A stretch of 64,000 nucleotides of DNA from Rhodococcoides kroppenstedtii (lineage in GTDB: Bacteria; Actinomycetota; Actinomycetes; Mycobacteriales; Mycobacteriaceae). Both the position numbers and the translations under genes were made by a program. Within the stretch, counting starts at the first letter, position 1, and each line of letters begins with the position of its first letter. Location of the stretch: assembly GCF_900111805.1 (NCBI RefSeq), contig NZ_FOJN01000005.1:124001-188000 (forward strand). The letters are read 5' to 3'. Below, piece after piece: positions 8,840-19,128 of the stretch. The notes under the pieces are model-generated. The model saw only the letters and a list, made by a program, of their open reading frames with translations, was not told where the DNA came from and ran no database searches.

Positions 8840-11283
8840 GAGAGCACCCGCCCGGCGCCGTGGCCCGACAACGGTTGGGTGCCGCCGGGCCCGGAGAGGT
8901 GCGTCTCGACCACGGCGTCCGCCAGCCGAGTCAGATCGCCGAGCACGCTGTCGAGGACGACGCGCAGGTCCGCGCGACCGCTCTCGGTGTCGACGTCGCC
9001 CGGTTCGAGGCGGCGGACGGTCGTCCGGAGGACGTCGAGTGCCCGCATCGGACGCGACGTCACCTCCGCTCCCGGTAATGCCGCCAGGTCCGCGGCGATC
9101 CGGTCGATCTGGAACACGATGGACCGGGGATTGATCGGATCCGCGAGCACGAGATCGATCACTGCGCCCAGGGTCGGGACGCCCCGGTACCGACGCCGAT
9201 AGGTCACGGACGAGTCCGCGGCGGCCAGCACCGCGGACAGCACGATCTCGGTGACGTCGGGCGGGTGGTCCCCCTCGATCGCGGCGGCCGCCAGGGCGGT
9301 GATCGCGGCGGCGCGATCGAGTCGGCGTCCGAGGTCCATCAGGTGCCATCCGGGATCGCGGACCATCGACTCGGCGGTCAGTCCCGCGACGGCCAGCATC
9401 GAGCCGACGACGCGACTCTGGGTCGCCCAGAGCGTGGCTTCGTCGGCGACGGAGGCGACGGCGGCCTCGGCCAGCACCTGATCGACCCGGTGCAGTACCG
9501 CCCACGTGTCCTGGCCGAGCTGGTCCCGCACCGCTCGTGCGCAGCGTGCGAGGGCGGCCACCGACTGCGCCGCCGACCCGAGGCGTCGCGGGTCCACGGT
9601 GAGCGAGCGGAACTCGGCGATGACGTCGGCCCGAGTGCCCGCCGCCGCGAACCCGGGCTCGGTGCCCGACACCCGGGTGATGGCCGCGAGCACCACGCGA
9701 GACGCGGGCGACTCCACGCCGTACTCCCGTACACAGCCGCTGCCCGCGACGAGCAACCGGCCGACACTCTCGGCCCGCTCGGCGTACCGCCCCATCCAGT
9801 ACAGATCGTTCAGCACACGGGGGCTCGACACCGGATCGGCGGTCTCACGACGGCGTGCGGTCCGTGGGCCGTCGTCCCGACGGACCGACGTCGCGGTGTC
9901 GGAGTCGCGGCGGCCGGGCGAGACCCACACGTCCTGCGCGGCGGTACTGGTCATCGGCTCCGTCAGCGGGTCGGTGACCAGGACCTGGCCGAGACCGCCG
10001 GTCATCGTGACGTACCCGGCGCGGGTGGCGACGTCGAACACCCGCAGTCCCACCGGACGCGCGTCGAGGCCGACGCCCGGCCGACGGTGCCCGGCCGGCC
10101 CGACCGGAGAGGCCCCGAGGTCCGGAATCTCCCGGGCCGACCACGCCGTCGGGTCGGCGTCCACGCGGGCGAGCAGGTCCGCGGACTCGGCGGCGGTGAG
10201 GCGGGCTCCGACCACCGCCTCTCCCGTGGTCGCGTGGTGGAAGACCAGGCTCGACACCGTCGCGCGCAGATGGGAGCGCACCGCGTCCGTGCCCGCCCAG
10301 TACGTCGGAACGCTCGGCAGCAGCGGCTCCTCCCCCAACAGCGCGCGCGTGAGCTCGGGCACGGCTGCGGCCAGGGCCGGGTTCTCGAGCACGCCGCTGC
10401 CGACGGTGTTCACGACGGTGACCGCGCCGCGGCGCGCCACGTCCAGCAGGCCCACCACGCCCAGTCGGGACTCCGGACGCAGATCGAGGGGATCGACGTG
10501 GTCGTCGTCCACGCGCCGCACCACCACGTGGACACGACGCAGTCGCCCGAGCGAGCGCATCCACACCGCGCCGTCCTGCACCACCAGGTCCGCCGATTCC
10601 ACCAGAGGGAACCCCAGGACCGAGGCGAGGTGCGCCTGATCGAAGGCGGTCTCGGAGCCGGCGCCAGGGCTGAGCACCACCACGGTCGGATCCTCCGCCG
10701 CGGGGGGCGCCGCCTCCACCAACGCGACACGGACGGCGCCGACATAGGTGCCGACGGGACGTGGGTTCACCGCGCGGAACTCGCCCGGCACCGCGCGCGC
10801 GAGGATCGACCGATCGGCCAGGGCGTATCCGGCGCCCGACGGCGCCTGCGTGCGATCGGACAGGACGCGGAACTCGCCTCCGGCGTCCCGCACCAGGTCG
10901 ACGGCGTGGAAGAACAGCCGATGGGGTCCGGGCACGGTCACGCCGTGGGCGGCGCGGAGATAGCCGCGGTGCCGGAACACCACCTCGGGCGGCACGAGAC
11001 CGCGCCGGAGCACGGTGCGCTCGCCGTAGAGATCCGTCAGTACGGCGTCGAGCAGCCGCGACCGCTGGGTGACGCCCGCATCGAGACGAGCCCACTCGTC
11101 GGCGTCCAGGACCAGGGGCACGGTGTCGAGTTCCCACCGACCCACCGGCGCCGTGTCCCCGCCGCCGAACGTCACCCCGAGTTCGTCGACGGCGCGGGTG
11201 ACCCGCGCCTGCGCGGCGCGCAGGCGTGCGTCGTCGTGCGTCGCGAACGGGTGCTCGGTCGCGCTCCCCGCTGCTCGGTCCAC
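8836..11283 (-). CDS. Fused circularly permuted ATP-grasp and alpha-E domain protein
   Basis: This 815-residue protein joins two domains usually encoded by separate genes. Residues about 60-440 are the circularly permuted ATP-grasp type 2 domain (DUF404/407) with LYGERTVLRRGLVPPE, SDRTQAPSGAGYALADR, LSPGAGSETAFDQ, ESADLVVQDG and the nucleotide-binding region NTVGSGVLENPAL. Residues about 488-800 are the all-helical alpha-E domain (DUF403), opening SPRVLNDLYWMGRYAERAE. ATP-grasp enzymes form amide bonds via acyl-phosphates, and with alpha-E and transglutaminase they are proposed to make or process a peptide tag; the product is unknown. The start is GTG. It is coupled by GTGA to the transglutaminase gene. 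Confidence 0.9.
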   Translation of the reverse strand: MDRAAGSATEHPFATHDDARLRAAQARVTRAVDELGVTFGGGDTAPVGRWELDTVPLVLDADEWARLDAGVTQRSRLLDAVLTDLYGERTVLRRGLVPPEVVFRHRGYLRAAHGVTVPGPHRLFFHAVDLVRDAGGEFRVLSDRTQAPSGAGYALADRSILARAVPGEFRAVNPRPVGTYVGAVRVALVEAAPPAAEDPTVVVLSPGAGSETAFDQAHLASVLGFPLVESADLVVQDGAVWMRSLGRLRRVHVVVRRVDDDHVDPLDLRPESRLGVVGLLDVARRGAVTVVNTVGSGVLENPALAAAVPELTRALLGEEPLLPSVPTYWAGTDAVRSHLRATVSSLVFHHATTGEAVVGARLTAAESADLLARVDADPTAWSAREIPDLGASPVGPAGHRRPGVGLDARPVGLRVFDVATRAGYVTMTGGLGQVLVTDPLTEPMTSTAAQDVWVSPGRRDSDTATSVRRDDGPRTARRRETADPVSSPRVLNDLYWMGRYAERAESVGRLLVAGSGCVREYGVESPASRVVLAAITRVSGTEPGFAAAGTRADVIAEFRSLTVDPRRLGSAAQSVAALARCARAVRDQLGQDTWAVLHRVDQVLAEAAVASVADEATLWATQSRVVGSMLAVAGLTAESMVRDPGWHLMDLGRRLDRAAAITALAAAAIEGDHPPDVTEIVLSAVLAAADSSVTYRRRYRGVPTLGAVIDLVLADPINPRSIVFQIDRIAADLAALPGAEVTSRPMRALDVLRTTVRRLEPGDVDTESGRADLRVVLDSVLGDLTRLADAVVETHLSGPGGTQPLSGHGAGRVLS

Positions 11284-11308
11284 GACAGAGGAACCTACCG
11301 GGCGCGGG

Positions 11309-12067
11309 TCAGCCGACGATCGGGGTCCTCTCCGTCGTCATCGCCTGCAGTTCGTCGTCCATGGCACGGTGGACGCGTGCGGCGAAGTCCTCGACGGACT
11401 CGCCGTCCGCCGGCTCCATCGCCGGCAACACGGTCGTGGAGATCTTCGACGGCAACGGCAAGTAGGGCAGGAGGCCGACCAGACCCACGTTCAGCCCCCA
11501 CGGAATCGACACCGACGTGGCCACGGTCTTGACCCGCAGGAGTTTGTCCGCGCGTGTCCACCGGGCCAGGCGCTTGCCCTCCGCCAGCACGACGAGCGAC
11601 TCCCCGGCACCCGCGGTCACGACCGGGACGATGGGCACCCCCGCCTCCACGGCCACCCGCGCGTAGCCGGTGCGGCCGGCGAACAGCACCCGGTTACGGT
11701 CGCTCCACCGCTTGAAGCCGTCGATGTCGCCACCCGGGAAGACCAGCACGTGGCTGCCCGAGCGCAGCGCGTTCACGGCGTTGCGATGGTTGGCCGGCGT
11801 GGCGTCGAACAACTCGACCAGTCGGCCCACCTTGAGGGTCCACGCGATCTGGTGCGTCAGGACGGCAACTCTCCGGCGACCGTCGATGCGCTCGTACGCG
11901 GAGTAGAAGGCGAGAACGTTGAGATCGAAGACGCCGCCGAACCCGTGGTTGGCGACGAAGAGAACCGGTCCCGCGGGGAGCGGTGCGCGGATGTCGGTCT
12001 CCATCCGGTGGTAGAGGCGGGCCACGGCGACCGCCGTCCCCAGAATGCGCTTCGGCACGGCGTCCAT
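11309..12067 (-). CDS. Lysophospholipid acyltransferase-family protein
   Basis: A 252-residue member of the PlsC-like/diacylglycerol acyltransferase superfamily. The acyl-transfer HX4D motif appears as NHGFGGVFD near residue 41 and the substrate-binding PGG motif as VFPGGDIDGF. A hydrophobic region around residues 185-200 may associate with the membrane. It probably moves an acyl chain to a glycerolipid; the acceptor cannot be told. It lies 9 bases downstream of the DUF389 gene, on the same strand and probably co-transcribed. Translation starts at ATG; nothing in the frame before it is family-like. Confidence 0.82.
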   Translation of the reverse strand: MDAVPKRILGTAVAVARLYHRMETDIRAPLPAGPVLFVANHGFGGVFDLNVLAFYSAYERIDGRRRVAVLTHQIAWTLKVGRLVELFDATPANHRNAVNALRSGSHVLVFPGGDIDGFKRWSDRNRVLFAGRTGYARVAVEAGVPIVPVVTAGAGESLVVLAEGKRLARWTRADKLLRVKTVATSVSIPWGLNVGLVGLLPYLPLPSKISTTVLPAMEPADGESVEDFAARVHRAMDDELQAMTTERTPIVG

Positions 12068-12076
12068 GCCCGCATG

Positions 12077-12997
12077 TTAATTGACTCGCAGTCGACGAGA
12101 CCGCCGATGGAGCAACAACACGATCGACGCCGCCACCACGATGCCCACCAGGTTGCTGCCGAGCTGCCCCGCCGAGAGCACTGCGATCCGCCACGACCCC
12201 ACGGTTGCCGCCACCACCGCGAACCCCGCGGCCGGGACCGTGGTCACCGAGATGAAGACACCCACCAGGGCAGCGGATTTCGACGACACGAGCGCCAACA
12301 TGCCCGCCGCACCCGCGAGCAGCGCGACCACCAGGGAGAACGGCCCCACCTGGTAGATGAAGTCGACCTGCTGCAGATCGTCGATGGAGTCCGGGCGCAC
12401 CCATCCGACGGCCTCGGCGGCCAGGGCGCCGAGAGCGGTCACCACCATGGCCAGCGGGAAGCCCACCGTCAGCGCGAGGAGCGAACGCCGGATCATCGAC
12501 CCGCGCCGCCGCACCAAACCGACGGCGAGCGCGGCCAACGGACCGAACTCCGGGCCGACGACCATCGCACCGACGATGGTGACCGGGGAATCGAGGACCA
12601 CCCCGATCGCCGACAGCAGACACGCGATGGTGAGGAACGCCAGGAACGTCGCGTTGAGACTCGACTCCTCGCGGGTCCGGGCGATCAGCTCGTCCCAGAC
12701 GATGGCGTCGTCGGGCTCGCCGGGGGCGCGCTTCTCGGCCTCGCGGGCCGCGTCGGCCAGCACCGTCTCGACCGAGGTCAACGCGATCGCACCCTGGTGG
12801 GTGAGTCCGAGCCGGCGCAGGTCGGCGATCACCGCGTCGGTGCACTCGCGCGCGAGCAGGACGTCGACGACGTCACCGGCGGGCGTGACGGAGGCGTCGC
12901 GCATCACCGAGACCGTCGCCACGCCCGCGGTGTCGTCGAGCATCCGCAGCACGTCGGAGGTGCGGTCGGCGGGACTGATCACCCGGAGGTTCTGCAT
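12077..12997 (-). CDS. DUF389 integral membrane protein (TIGR00341-like)
   Basis: The 306-residue protein has a soluble ACT-like N-terminal domain of about 80 residues (MQNLRVISPADRTSDVLRML) and then at least six hydrophobic helices. The diagnostic DUF389 segment SPVTIVGAMVVGPEFGPLAALAVGLV is present in pieces around residues 135-160. The function is unknown; the family is widespread in actinobacteria. The C-terminus ends in a short Arg-rich cytoplasmic tail. It sits between aspS, 8 bases upstream, and an acyltransferase 9 bases downstream, so the three may form one transcript. Confidence 0.87.
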   Translation of the reverse strand: MQNLRVISPADRTSDVLRMLDDTAGVATVSVMRDASVTPAGDVVDVLLARECTDAVIADLRRLGLTHQGAIALTSVETVLADAAREAEKRAPGEPDDAIVWDELIARTREESSLNATFLAFLTIACLLSAIGVVLDSPVTIVGAMVVGPEFGPLAALAVGLVRRRGSMIRRSLLALTVGFPLAMVVTALGALAAEAVGWVRPDSIDDLQQVDFIYQVGPFSLVVALLAGAAGMLALVSSKSAALVGVFISVTTVPAAGFAVVAATVGSWRIAVLSAGQLGSNLVGIVVAASIVLLLHRRSRRLRVN

Positions 12998-13005
12998 GCC
13001 GCACC

Positions 13006-14820
<1,815 letters not shown>

Positions 14821-14966
14821 TGGAGTCCTTCCGGGGATGAACGGGAACAGGGGACGATCCTACGGACCACGCGCGGTGACCTCGACGCCGGGAGAAACAG
14901 CGCTGTGTCGGGGGAAGGCCCCGTGCGAAGCTGTGAACCGCACACGCCTCGAGAAAGTGGTGACCG

Positions 14967-15884
14967 ATGACCTTCGACCCCGATGCACAAATCGATTCCT
15001 CCCGCGTGCAGCGGTCCTCGGGCGGGCGCGGCCGAGGCATCGCCGTGGGCGGCGGGCTCGGCGGCATCGTCGTCGTGGTGATCGCGCTGCTCCTCGGCGG
15101 CGATCCGTCGCAGGTCCTCGGCGGGCTCGGGGGCGACGCGGGGACGACGCAGGAATCCGGCAACGGCACCATCGAGAATTGCGAGACGGGCGCGGACGCC
15201 AACGCGAACGTCGACTGCCGCGTCACCGCCACCGTGCAGAGTCTCGACCAGGTGTGGGACGCCCAGCTCGCCGCACAGACGGGCGTCGCCTACGTGCAGC
15301 CGGACGTGCAGATCTTCCGCGGATCCGTCTCCACCGGGTGCGGGAACGCGACTTCGGAGGTCGGCCCCTTCTACTGCCCGGCGGACTCCACGGCGTACTT
15401 CGACACGGACTTCTTCCAGGTGCTCGTGGACCGCTTCGGCTCGAGCGGCGGCCCTCTCGCACAGGAGTACGTGGTGGCGCACGAGTTCGGCCATCACATC
15501 CAGAACCAGCTCGGCGACATCGGACGGGCACAGGCGGATCCGGCCGGTGCCGAGTCGGGTGCGGTGCGCACGGAACTGCAGGCGGACTGCTACGCCGGGG
15601 TGTGGGCCAACCGCGCGGACGACGAGCCCGCGCCGGGCGGCTCGGAACCACTGCTCGAGCCGCTGACCGACCGCGACGTCGCGGATGCGCTGTCCGCCGC
15701 GTCGTCGGTGGGCGACGACCGGATCCAGCAGGCGTCGTCGGGCCGGGTGAACCCCGAGGGGTGGACGCACGGCTCGTCCGCGCAGCGACAGGCCTGGTTC
15801 ACCGCCGGCTACCGCACCGGGCAGGTCGCGGCGTGCGACACCTACTCCGCCCGGGACCTCGACGACCCGTCGTCGATCCGGTGA
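14967..15884 (+). CDS. Neutral zinc metallopeptidase, YpfJ family
   Basis: A 305-residue protein with a cytoplasmic N-terminus, one membrane helix at about residues 25-45 (GIVVVVIALLLGG) and an extracytoplasmic peptidase domain. The zinc site VAHEFGHHIQ is a clear HExxH, and the third ligand region ELQADCYAGVWAN lies about 35 residues later. The C-terminus has the family-typical GTG-like SSAQRQAWFTAGYRTGQ. The substrate is unknown; homologues are conserved across actinobacteria. Start ATG at 14967. The stop overlaps the GTG of the next gene (GTGA), implying coupling with the metallo-beta-lactamase-like protein. Confidence 0.9.
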   Translation: MTFDPDAQIDSSRVQRSSGGRGRGIAVGGGLGGIVVVVIALLLGGDPSQVLGGLGGDAGTTQESGNGTIENCETGADANANVDCRVTATVQSLDQVWDAQLAAQTGVAYVQPDVQIFRGSVSTGCGNATSEVGPFYCPADSTAYFDTDFFQVLVDRFGSSGGPLAQEYVVAHEFGHHIQNQLGDIGRAQADPAGAESGAVRTELQADCYAGVWANRADDEPAPGGSEPLLEPLTDRDVADALSAASSVGDDRIQQASSGRVNPEGWTHGSSAQRQAWFTAGYRTGQVAACDTYSARDLDDPSSIR

Positions 15885-16717
15885 CCGGCCCGGGCGACTC
15901 CACCCGCACGAGGTTGCCCGTCTGCACGACGTGCGGGGTCCAGTACGACGAGGTCGATCCCGAGGTCTGTCCGATCTGCACCGACGATCGGCAGTACGTG
16001 GGTGCGGGCGGACAACGGTGGACCACCGTCGCCGAGGTCTCCGCCGAGCACCGCACGGTGGTGCGTCCGGAGATCACCGGCCTCACCGGAATCGGTACCG
16101 AGCCCGGCTTCGCCATCGGCCAGCGGGCCCTGCTGGTGCCCGGCGAGGGCGGAAACGTGTTGTGGGACAGCGTGTCCAGCATCGACGACGCCGCGATTGC
16201 CCGCGTGACCGAGCTGGGCGGCGTCGCGGCGATCGCCGTGTCCCACCCGCACTACTACAGCGCCATGGTGGAGTGGAGCGATGCGTTCGGCGGTGCCCCG
16301 ATCTACGTGCACGCCGATGACCGGCGGTGGATCCCCCGCCGCGGATCCGTTCGGACCTGGGACGGGGACACCCTCGAGATCCTGCCCGGGCGCACGCTGA
16401 TCAACACCCGGGTGCACTTCGCCGGCGGCACCGTCCTGCACTGGCCCGGCCCGGACGGACGCGGGGACCTCTGCTCCGGCGACATCGTGCAGGTGGTCGC
16501 GGACCGACGGTGGGTGTCCTTCATGTACAGCTACCCCAACCTGATTCCCGAACACCCCGACACGGTGCGCCGCACCGTCCGCCTGCTGCGGGACCTCGAG
16601 TTCGAGACCGTCCACGGCGCCTGGTGGGGCAAGGTGGTCGAGTCCGACGGGAGCGGCGCCGTGGTGCGATCCGCGCGGCGGTATCTCGAACACCTGGGCC
16701 TGACGCCCGACTTCTGA
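15881..16717 (+). CDS. Zinc-ribbon plus degenerate metallo-beta-lactamase-fold hydrolase
   Basis: The 278-residue protein begins with a small zinc ribbon made of two CxxC pairs (C15, C18, C30, C33: CTTCGVQYDEVDPEVCPIC). The rest resembles the metallo-beta-lactamase fold, with AIAVSHPHYYSAMVEWSDAF in place of the classical HxHxDH motif, VHADDRRWIP, and GDLCSGDIVQVV for the second metal region. The changed first motif makes ordinary hydrolase chemistry uncertain. The start is the GTG overlapping the ypfJ stop. It converges with the radical SAM gene 10 bases away. Annotated homologues are generally called MBL fold metallo-hydrolases of unknown role. Confidence 0.75.
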   Translation: MTGPGDSTRTRLPVCTTCGVQYDEVDPEVCPICTDDRQYVGAGGQRWTTVAEVSAEHRTVVRPEITGLTGIGTEPGFAIGQRALLVPGEGGNVLWDSVSSIDDAAIARVTELGGVAAIAVSHPHYYSAMVEWSDAFGGAPIYVHADDRRWIPRRGSVRTWDGDTLEILPGRTLINTRVHFAGGTVLHWPGPDGRGDLCSGDIVQVVADRRWVSFMYSYPNLIPEHPDTVRRTVRLLRDLEFETVHGAWWGKVVESDGSGAVVRSARRYLEHLGLTPDF

Positions 16718-16727
16718 CGTCCGACCG

Positions 16728-17759
16728 TCAGAACAGGGTGGGTTGCGGTGTGTCGGCCGGGCGGCGCGGCGCCGGCCGGGGCCGAGCCGCGAGCGGGTCC
16801 ACGCCGGTCAGCGCATGCTTGCGCCGAAGCGGCTCGACCTTGCCGCGCAACCACGACGTGTACTCCTCGCTGACGTACGCGCCGCGGCCGTAGAGCGTCC
16901 GGTACCGCCGCAGCAACGCGGGGTGATTCTCCCCGAGCCAGGCCAGGAACACCTCGCGCGTGCTCGACCGCAGGTACAGCGGCATCACCGTCGCCCCGGT
17001 GGCCCCGGCGTCACGCAGGTCCGCCATGAGGGCGTCCAACTGCGCGGGACTGTCCGTGAGGAACGGCACGACGGGTGCGATGAGCACGTGACACCCGAGC
17101 CCCGCCTCGGTGATCGCCCGCACCAGATCCAGGCGCGCCCGCGGCGACGGCGTACCGGGTTCGAGCGACGACTGCAGGTCCGGGTCGCGAACGGCCAGAC
17201 TCACGCTGACGCGGACGTCCACCTGTTGCGCGGCGAGGGCCAGCAACGGCAGATCACGGCGCAGCATGGTGCCCTTGGTGAGGATCGAGAACGGCGTGCC
17301 CGACTCGGTGAGGGCGCGCACGATGCCCGGCATCAGCTCGTACCGCCCCTCGGCGCGCTGATAGGGGTCGGTGTTGGTACCCAGCGCCACGGGTTCGCGC
17401 TTCCAGGACGCGCGGGCGAGTTCGCGGCGCAGCACGGTCACCACGTTGGTCTTCACCACGATCTGCGAGTCGAAGTCTCGGCCCGCGTTCAGGTCGAGGT
17501 ACTCGTGCGTGGGCCGAGCGAAGCAGTACGCGCAGGCGTGGGTGCATCCGCGGAACGGGTTCACCGTCCACGGATAGGGCAGCCGCGACTGCTCGGGCAC
17601 CCGGTTCAGGGCGCTCTTGCACAACACCTCGTGGAAGGTCATGCCCTCGAACTGCGGGGTGCGCACGGTGCGGACCAGGCCCGCGCGCACCAGGCCGGAC
17701 CGCTCCAACCCCGGCAACGCGCCGTCGGGTGCGTCGAGCGTCTGCGCGTCCCATCGCAT
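16728..17759 (-). CDS. Rv2578c-family radical SAM protein (spore photoproduct lyase-like)
   Basis: A 343-residue radical SAM enzyme. The Fe-S cluster motif is CTHACAYC (CxxxCxxC) in NPFRGCTHACAYCFARPTHEY, followed by ALGTNTDPYQRAEGRYELM and LTKGTMLRRDL, both hallmarks of the Rv2578c family; that family is related to the spore photoproduct lyase/SplB group, so nucleic-acid repair is plausible but unproven. The ATG at 17759 is preferred over 17780 because GGAGG lies 9 bases before it and the M. tuberculosis homologue starts MRW as here. It is divergent from a photolyase-like gene, with two LexA-like boxes in the 109-base spacer. Confidence 0.88.
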   Translation of the reverse strand: MRWDAQTLDAPDGALPGLERSGLVRAGLVRTVRTPQFEGMTFHEVLCKSALNRVPEQSRLPYPWTVNPFRGCTHACAYCFARPTHEYLDLNAGRDFDSQIVVKTNVVTVLRRELARASWKREPVALGTNTDPYQRAEGRYELMPGIVRALTESGTPFSILTKGTMLRRDLPLLALAAQQVDVRVSVSLAVRDPDLQSSLEPGTPSPRARLDLVRAITEAGLGCHVLIAPVVPFLTDSPAQLDALMADLRDAGATGATVMPLYLRSSTREVFLAWLGENHPALLRRYRTLYGRGAYVSEEYTSWLRGKVEPLRRKHALTGVDPLAARPRPAPRRPADTPQPTLF

Positions 17760-17772
17760 TCGAGGCCTCCGT

Positions 17773-17788
17773 CCGAACATATGGTCGA
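17773..17788 (-). promoter_or_regulatory. Candidate LexA/SOS box proximal to the radical SAM gene
   Basis: CCGAACATATGGTCGA matches the actinobacterial SOS box TCGAAC-N4-GTTCGA at 10 of 12 defined positions. It lies 14-29 bases upstream of the ATG at 17759, a position where repressor would block the start region. It is weaker than the box at 17820 and could be a secondary LexA site. Confidence 0.5.
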
Positions 17789-17819
17789 AGCGGACTCTAC
17801 CGCGGCACGCGGGCCCACG

Positions 17820-17835
17820 TCGAACAGATGTTCGT
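17820..17835 (+). promoter_or_regulatory. LexA/SOS box proximal to the photolyase-like gene
   Basis: TCGAACAGATGTTCGT matches TCGAAC-N4-GTTCGA at 11 of 12 defined positions, only the last base differing. It is 34 bases upstream of the ATG at 17869 and 61 bases from the divergent ATG at 17759, so one LexA dimer could control both genes. As I recall, Rv2578c is among the LexA-linked genes of M. tuberculosis, which fits. Confidence 0.78.
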
Positions 17836-17868
17836 CCGCGCCTGTCCGGCGACCCGTACTGTCGAGTC

Positions 17869-19128
17869 ATGACGCGCCTTCCGACCCCACCGAGCCTCGC
17901 TGCCGGTGCGGACCCCGCCGACGTCGTCCGGTGGGTGGCCGAGCACCTCGGCGACCTCGCCCTCGAGGACCCGTCCGACGTCGCGGCCGGAGCGATCCGC
18001 GGCGGGCAGAGCGCCGCCGATTCCGCTCTCGCGCTGCTCGACGTGACCGGCTACGCGCGCGATCGCAGCACCGTCCTCCCCCGAGCACGTCGCGGAGCGA
18101 GCCGCATGTCGCCCTACATCCGGCACGGTCTGCTCTCGCTGCGGGAGGTGTGGGACGCCGTCGCGGACGCGCCGGCCCGCGACCGCGGCAAGTACCGCGA
18201 CGAGTTGCTCTGGCAGGAGTTCGCTCGCCACCTCTACGCCCGGGTGGGGACCACGCTGGGTTCGACGCTGGTCCGTGAGCAGCCTCGCCCTCCGCGCCGC
18301 CCGTCGGACGTGTGGGCGGACGATCCCTGGCCGGCCGCGATGCGCTGCATGGACGAGACCGTGACCGAGCTGCACGACGACGGGTGGTTGGTCAACCAGA
18401 CCCGGATGTGGTTGGCGTCGCAGTGGGCCGTCCGAGCCGGCGCGGACTGGCGGGACGGCGAGGATCGCATGTTCTCGCACCTGCTCGACGGGTCCCGCGC
18501 CGCGAATCGGCTGGGCTGGCAGTGGACGGTGGGAACCGGAGGCGGCAAGGTCTACGGGTTCAGTCGCTGGCAGGTCCGCAAGCGGGCCCCGGCATTGTGT
18601 CGGGACTGCGCCCTGAACTCGGCCTGCCCCGTCGAGGACTGGCCGGACGCCGACGCCGGCCCCCGGGTCGACGGGCCCGATCTCGGTTCGGGGTCGGTAC
18701 CGGCCGGCCCGGCCGAGGTGGACGGGGAGTCCGCCGAGCAGGTGTGGCTCACCGCGGAATCGTTGGGCGAGCAGGACCCGGCGCTCGCCGCGAACGACAC
18801 GCGCCCGGCGGTGTTCGTCTTCGACGAACCGTTGCTTCGTCGGCTCCGCCTGTCCGGCAAGCGGCTGGTGTTCCTCGCCGAGACGCTGGGCGAGCTCGGC
18901 GACACCCGCGAGGTCGAGGTCCGTCGCGGGACGGTGACCGACGAGCTGGCCGGGCGGTCCCTGGCCGTCACGCACGCGCCGGTACCCGGCTTCGCCCGTC
19001 GTGCCGCGGCGCTCGCGCCCGTCGAGGTCCATCCCTGGCCCTGGCTCGTGCGGCCCGGCACCGAGTCGGTGCGCTCCTTCAGTGCGTGGCGCCGCAGCCA
19101 TCGAGGTCCGCTAGCGTCGGGCGCGTGA
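17869..19128 (+). CDS. Photolyase/cryptochrome-like protein with swapped domain order
   Basis: The 419-residue protein contains both photolyase domains in reverse order. Residues about 35-250 are the helical FAD-binding domain: ASRMSPYIRHGLLSLREVW (cf. TSxLSPYLxxGxLS), RDELLWQEFARHLY, LVNQTRMWLASQWAV, DWRDGEDRMFSHLLDG, and ANRLGWQWTVGTG. A Cys cluster follows (C244, C247, C253), then a linker to about 288. Residues 290-410 resemble the N-terminal alpha/beta domain: VWLTAESLGEQDPAL (cf. VWFRRDLRLxDNPAL), AVFVFDE, RLVFLAETLGEL, and a final SFSAWRRSH (cf. PFWRR). The start ATG is the only one adjoining the SOS box spacer. Pairing with an SplB-like enzyme suggests DNA photodamage repair; activity is inferred. 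Confidence 0.82.
   Translation: MTRLPTPPSLAAGADPADVVRWVAEHLGDLALEDPSDVAAGAIRGGQSAADSALALLDVTGYARDRSTVLPRARRGASRMSPYIRHGLLSLREVWDAVADAPARDRGKYRDELLWQEFARHLYARVGTTLGSTLVREQPRPPRRPSDVWADDPWPAAMRCMDETVTELHDDGWLVNQTRMWLASQWAVRAGADWRDGEDRMFSHLLDGSRAANRLGWQWTVGTGGGKVYGFSRWQVRKRAPALCRDCALNSACPVEDWPDADAGPRVDGPDLGSGSVPAGPAEVDGESAEQVWLTAESLGEQDPALAANDTRPAVFVFDEPLLRRLRLSGKRLVFLAETLGELGDTREVEVRRGTVTDELAGRSLAVTHAPVPGFARRAAALAPVEVHPWPWLVRPGTESVRSFSAWRRSHRGPLASGA

Noticed and set aside
17617..17868. 84-codon upstream extension of the photolyase-like ORF
   Set aside because: It runs through the divergent promoter and the radical SAM start; no similarity to photolyase.
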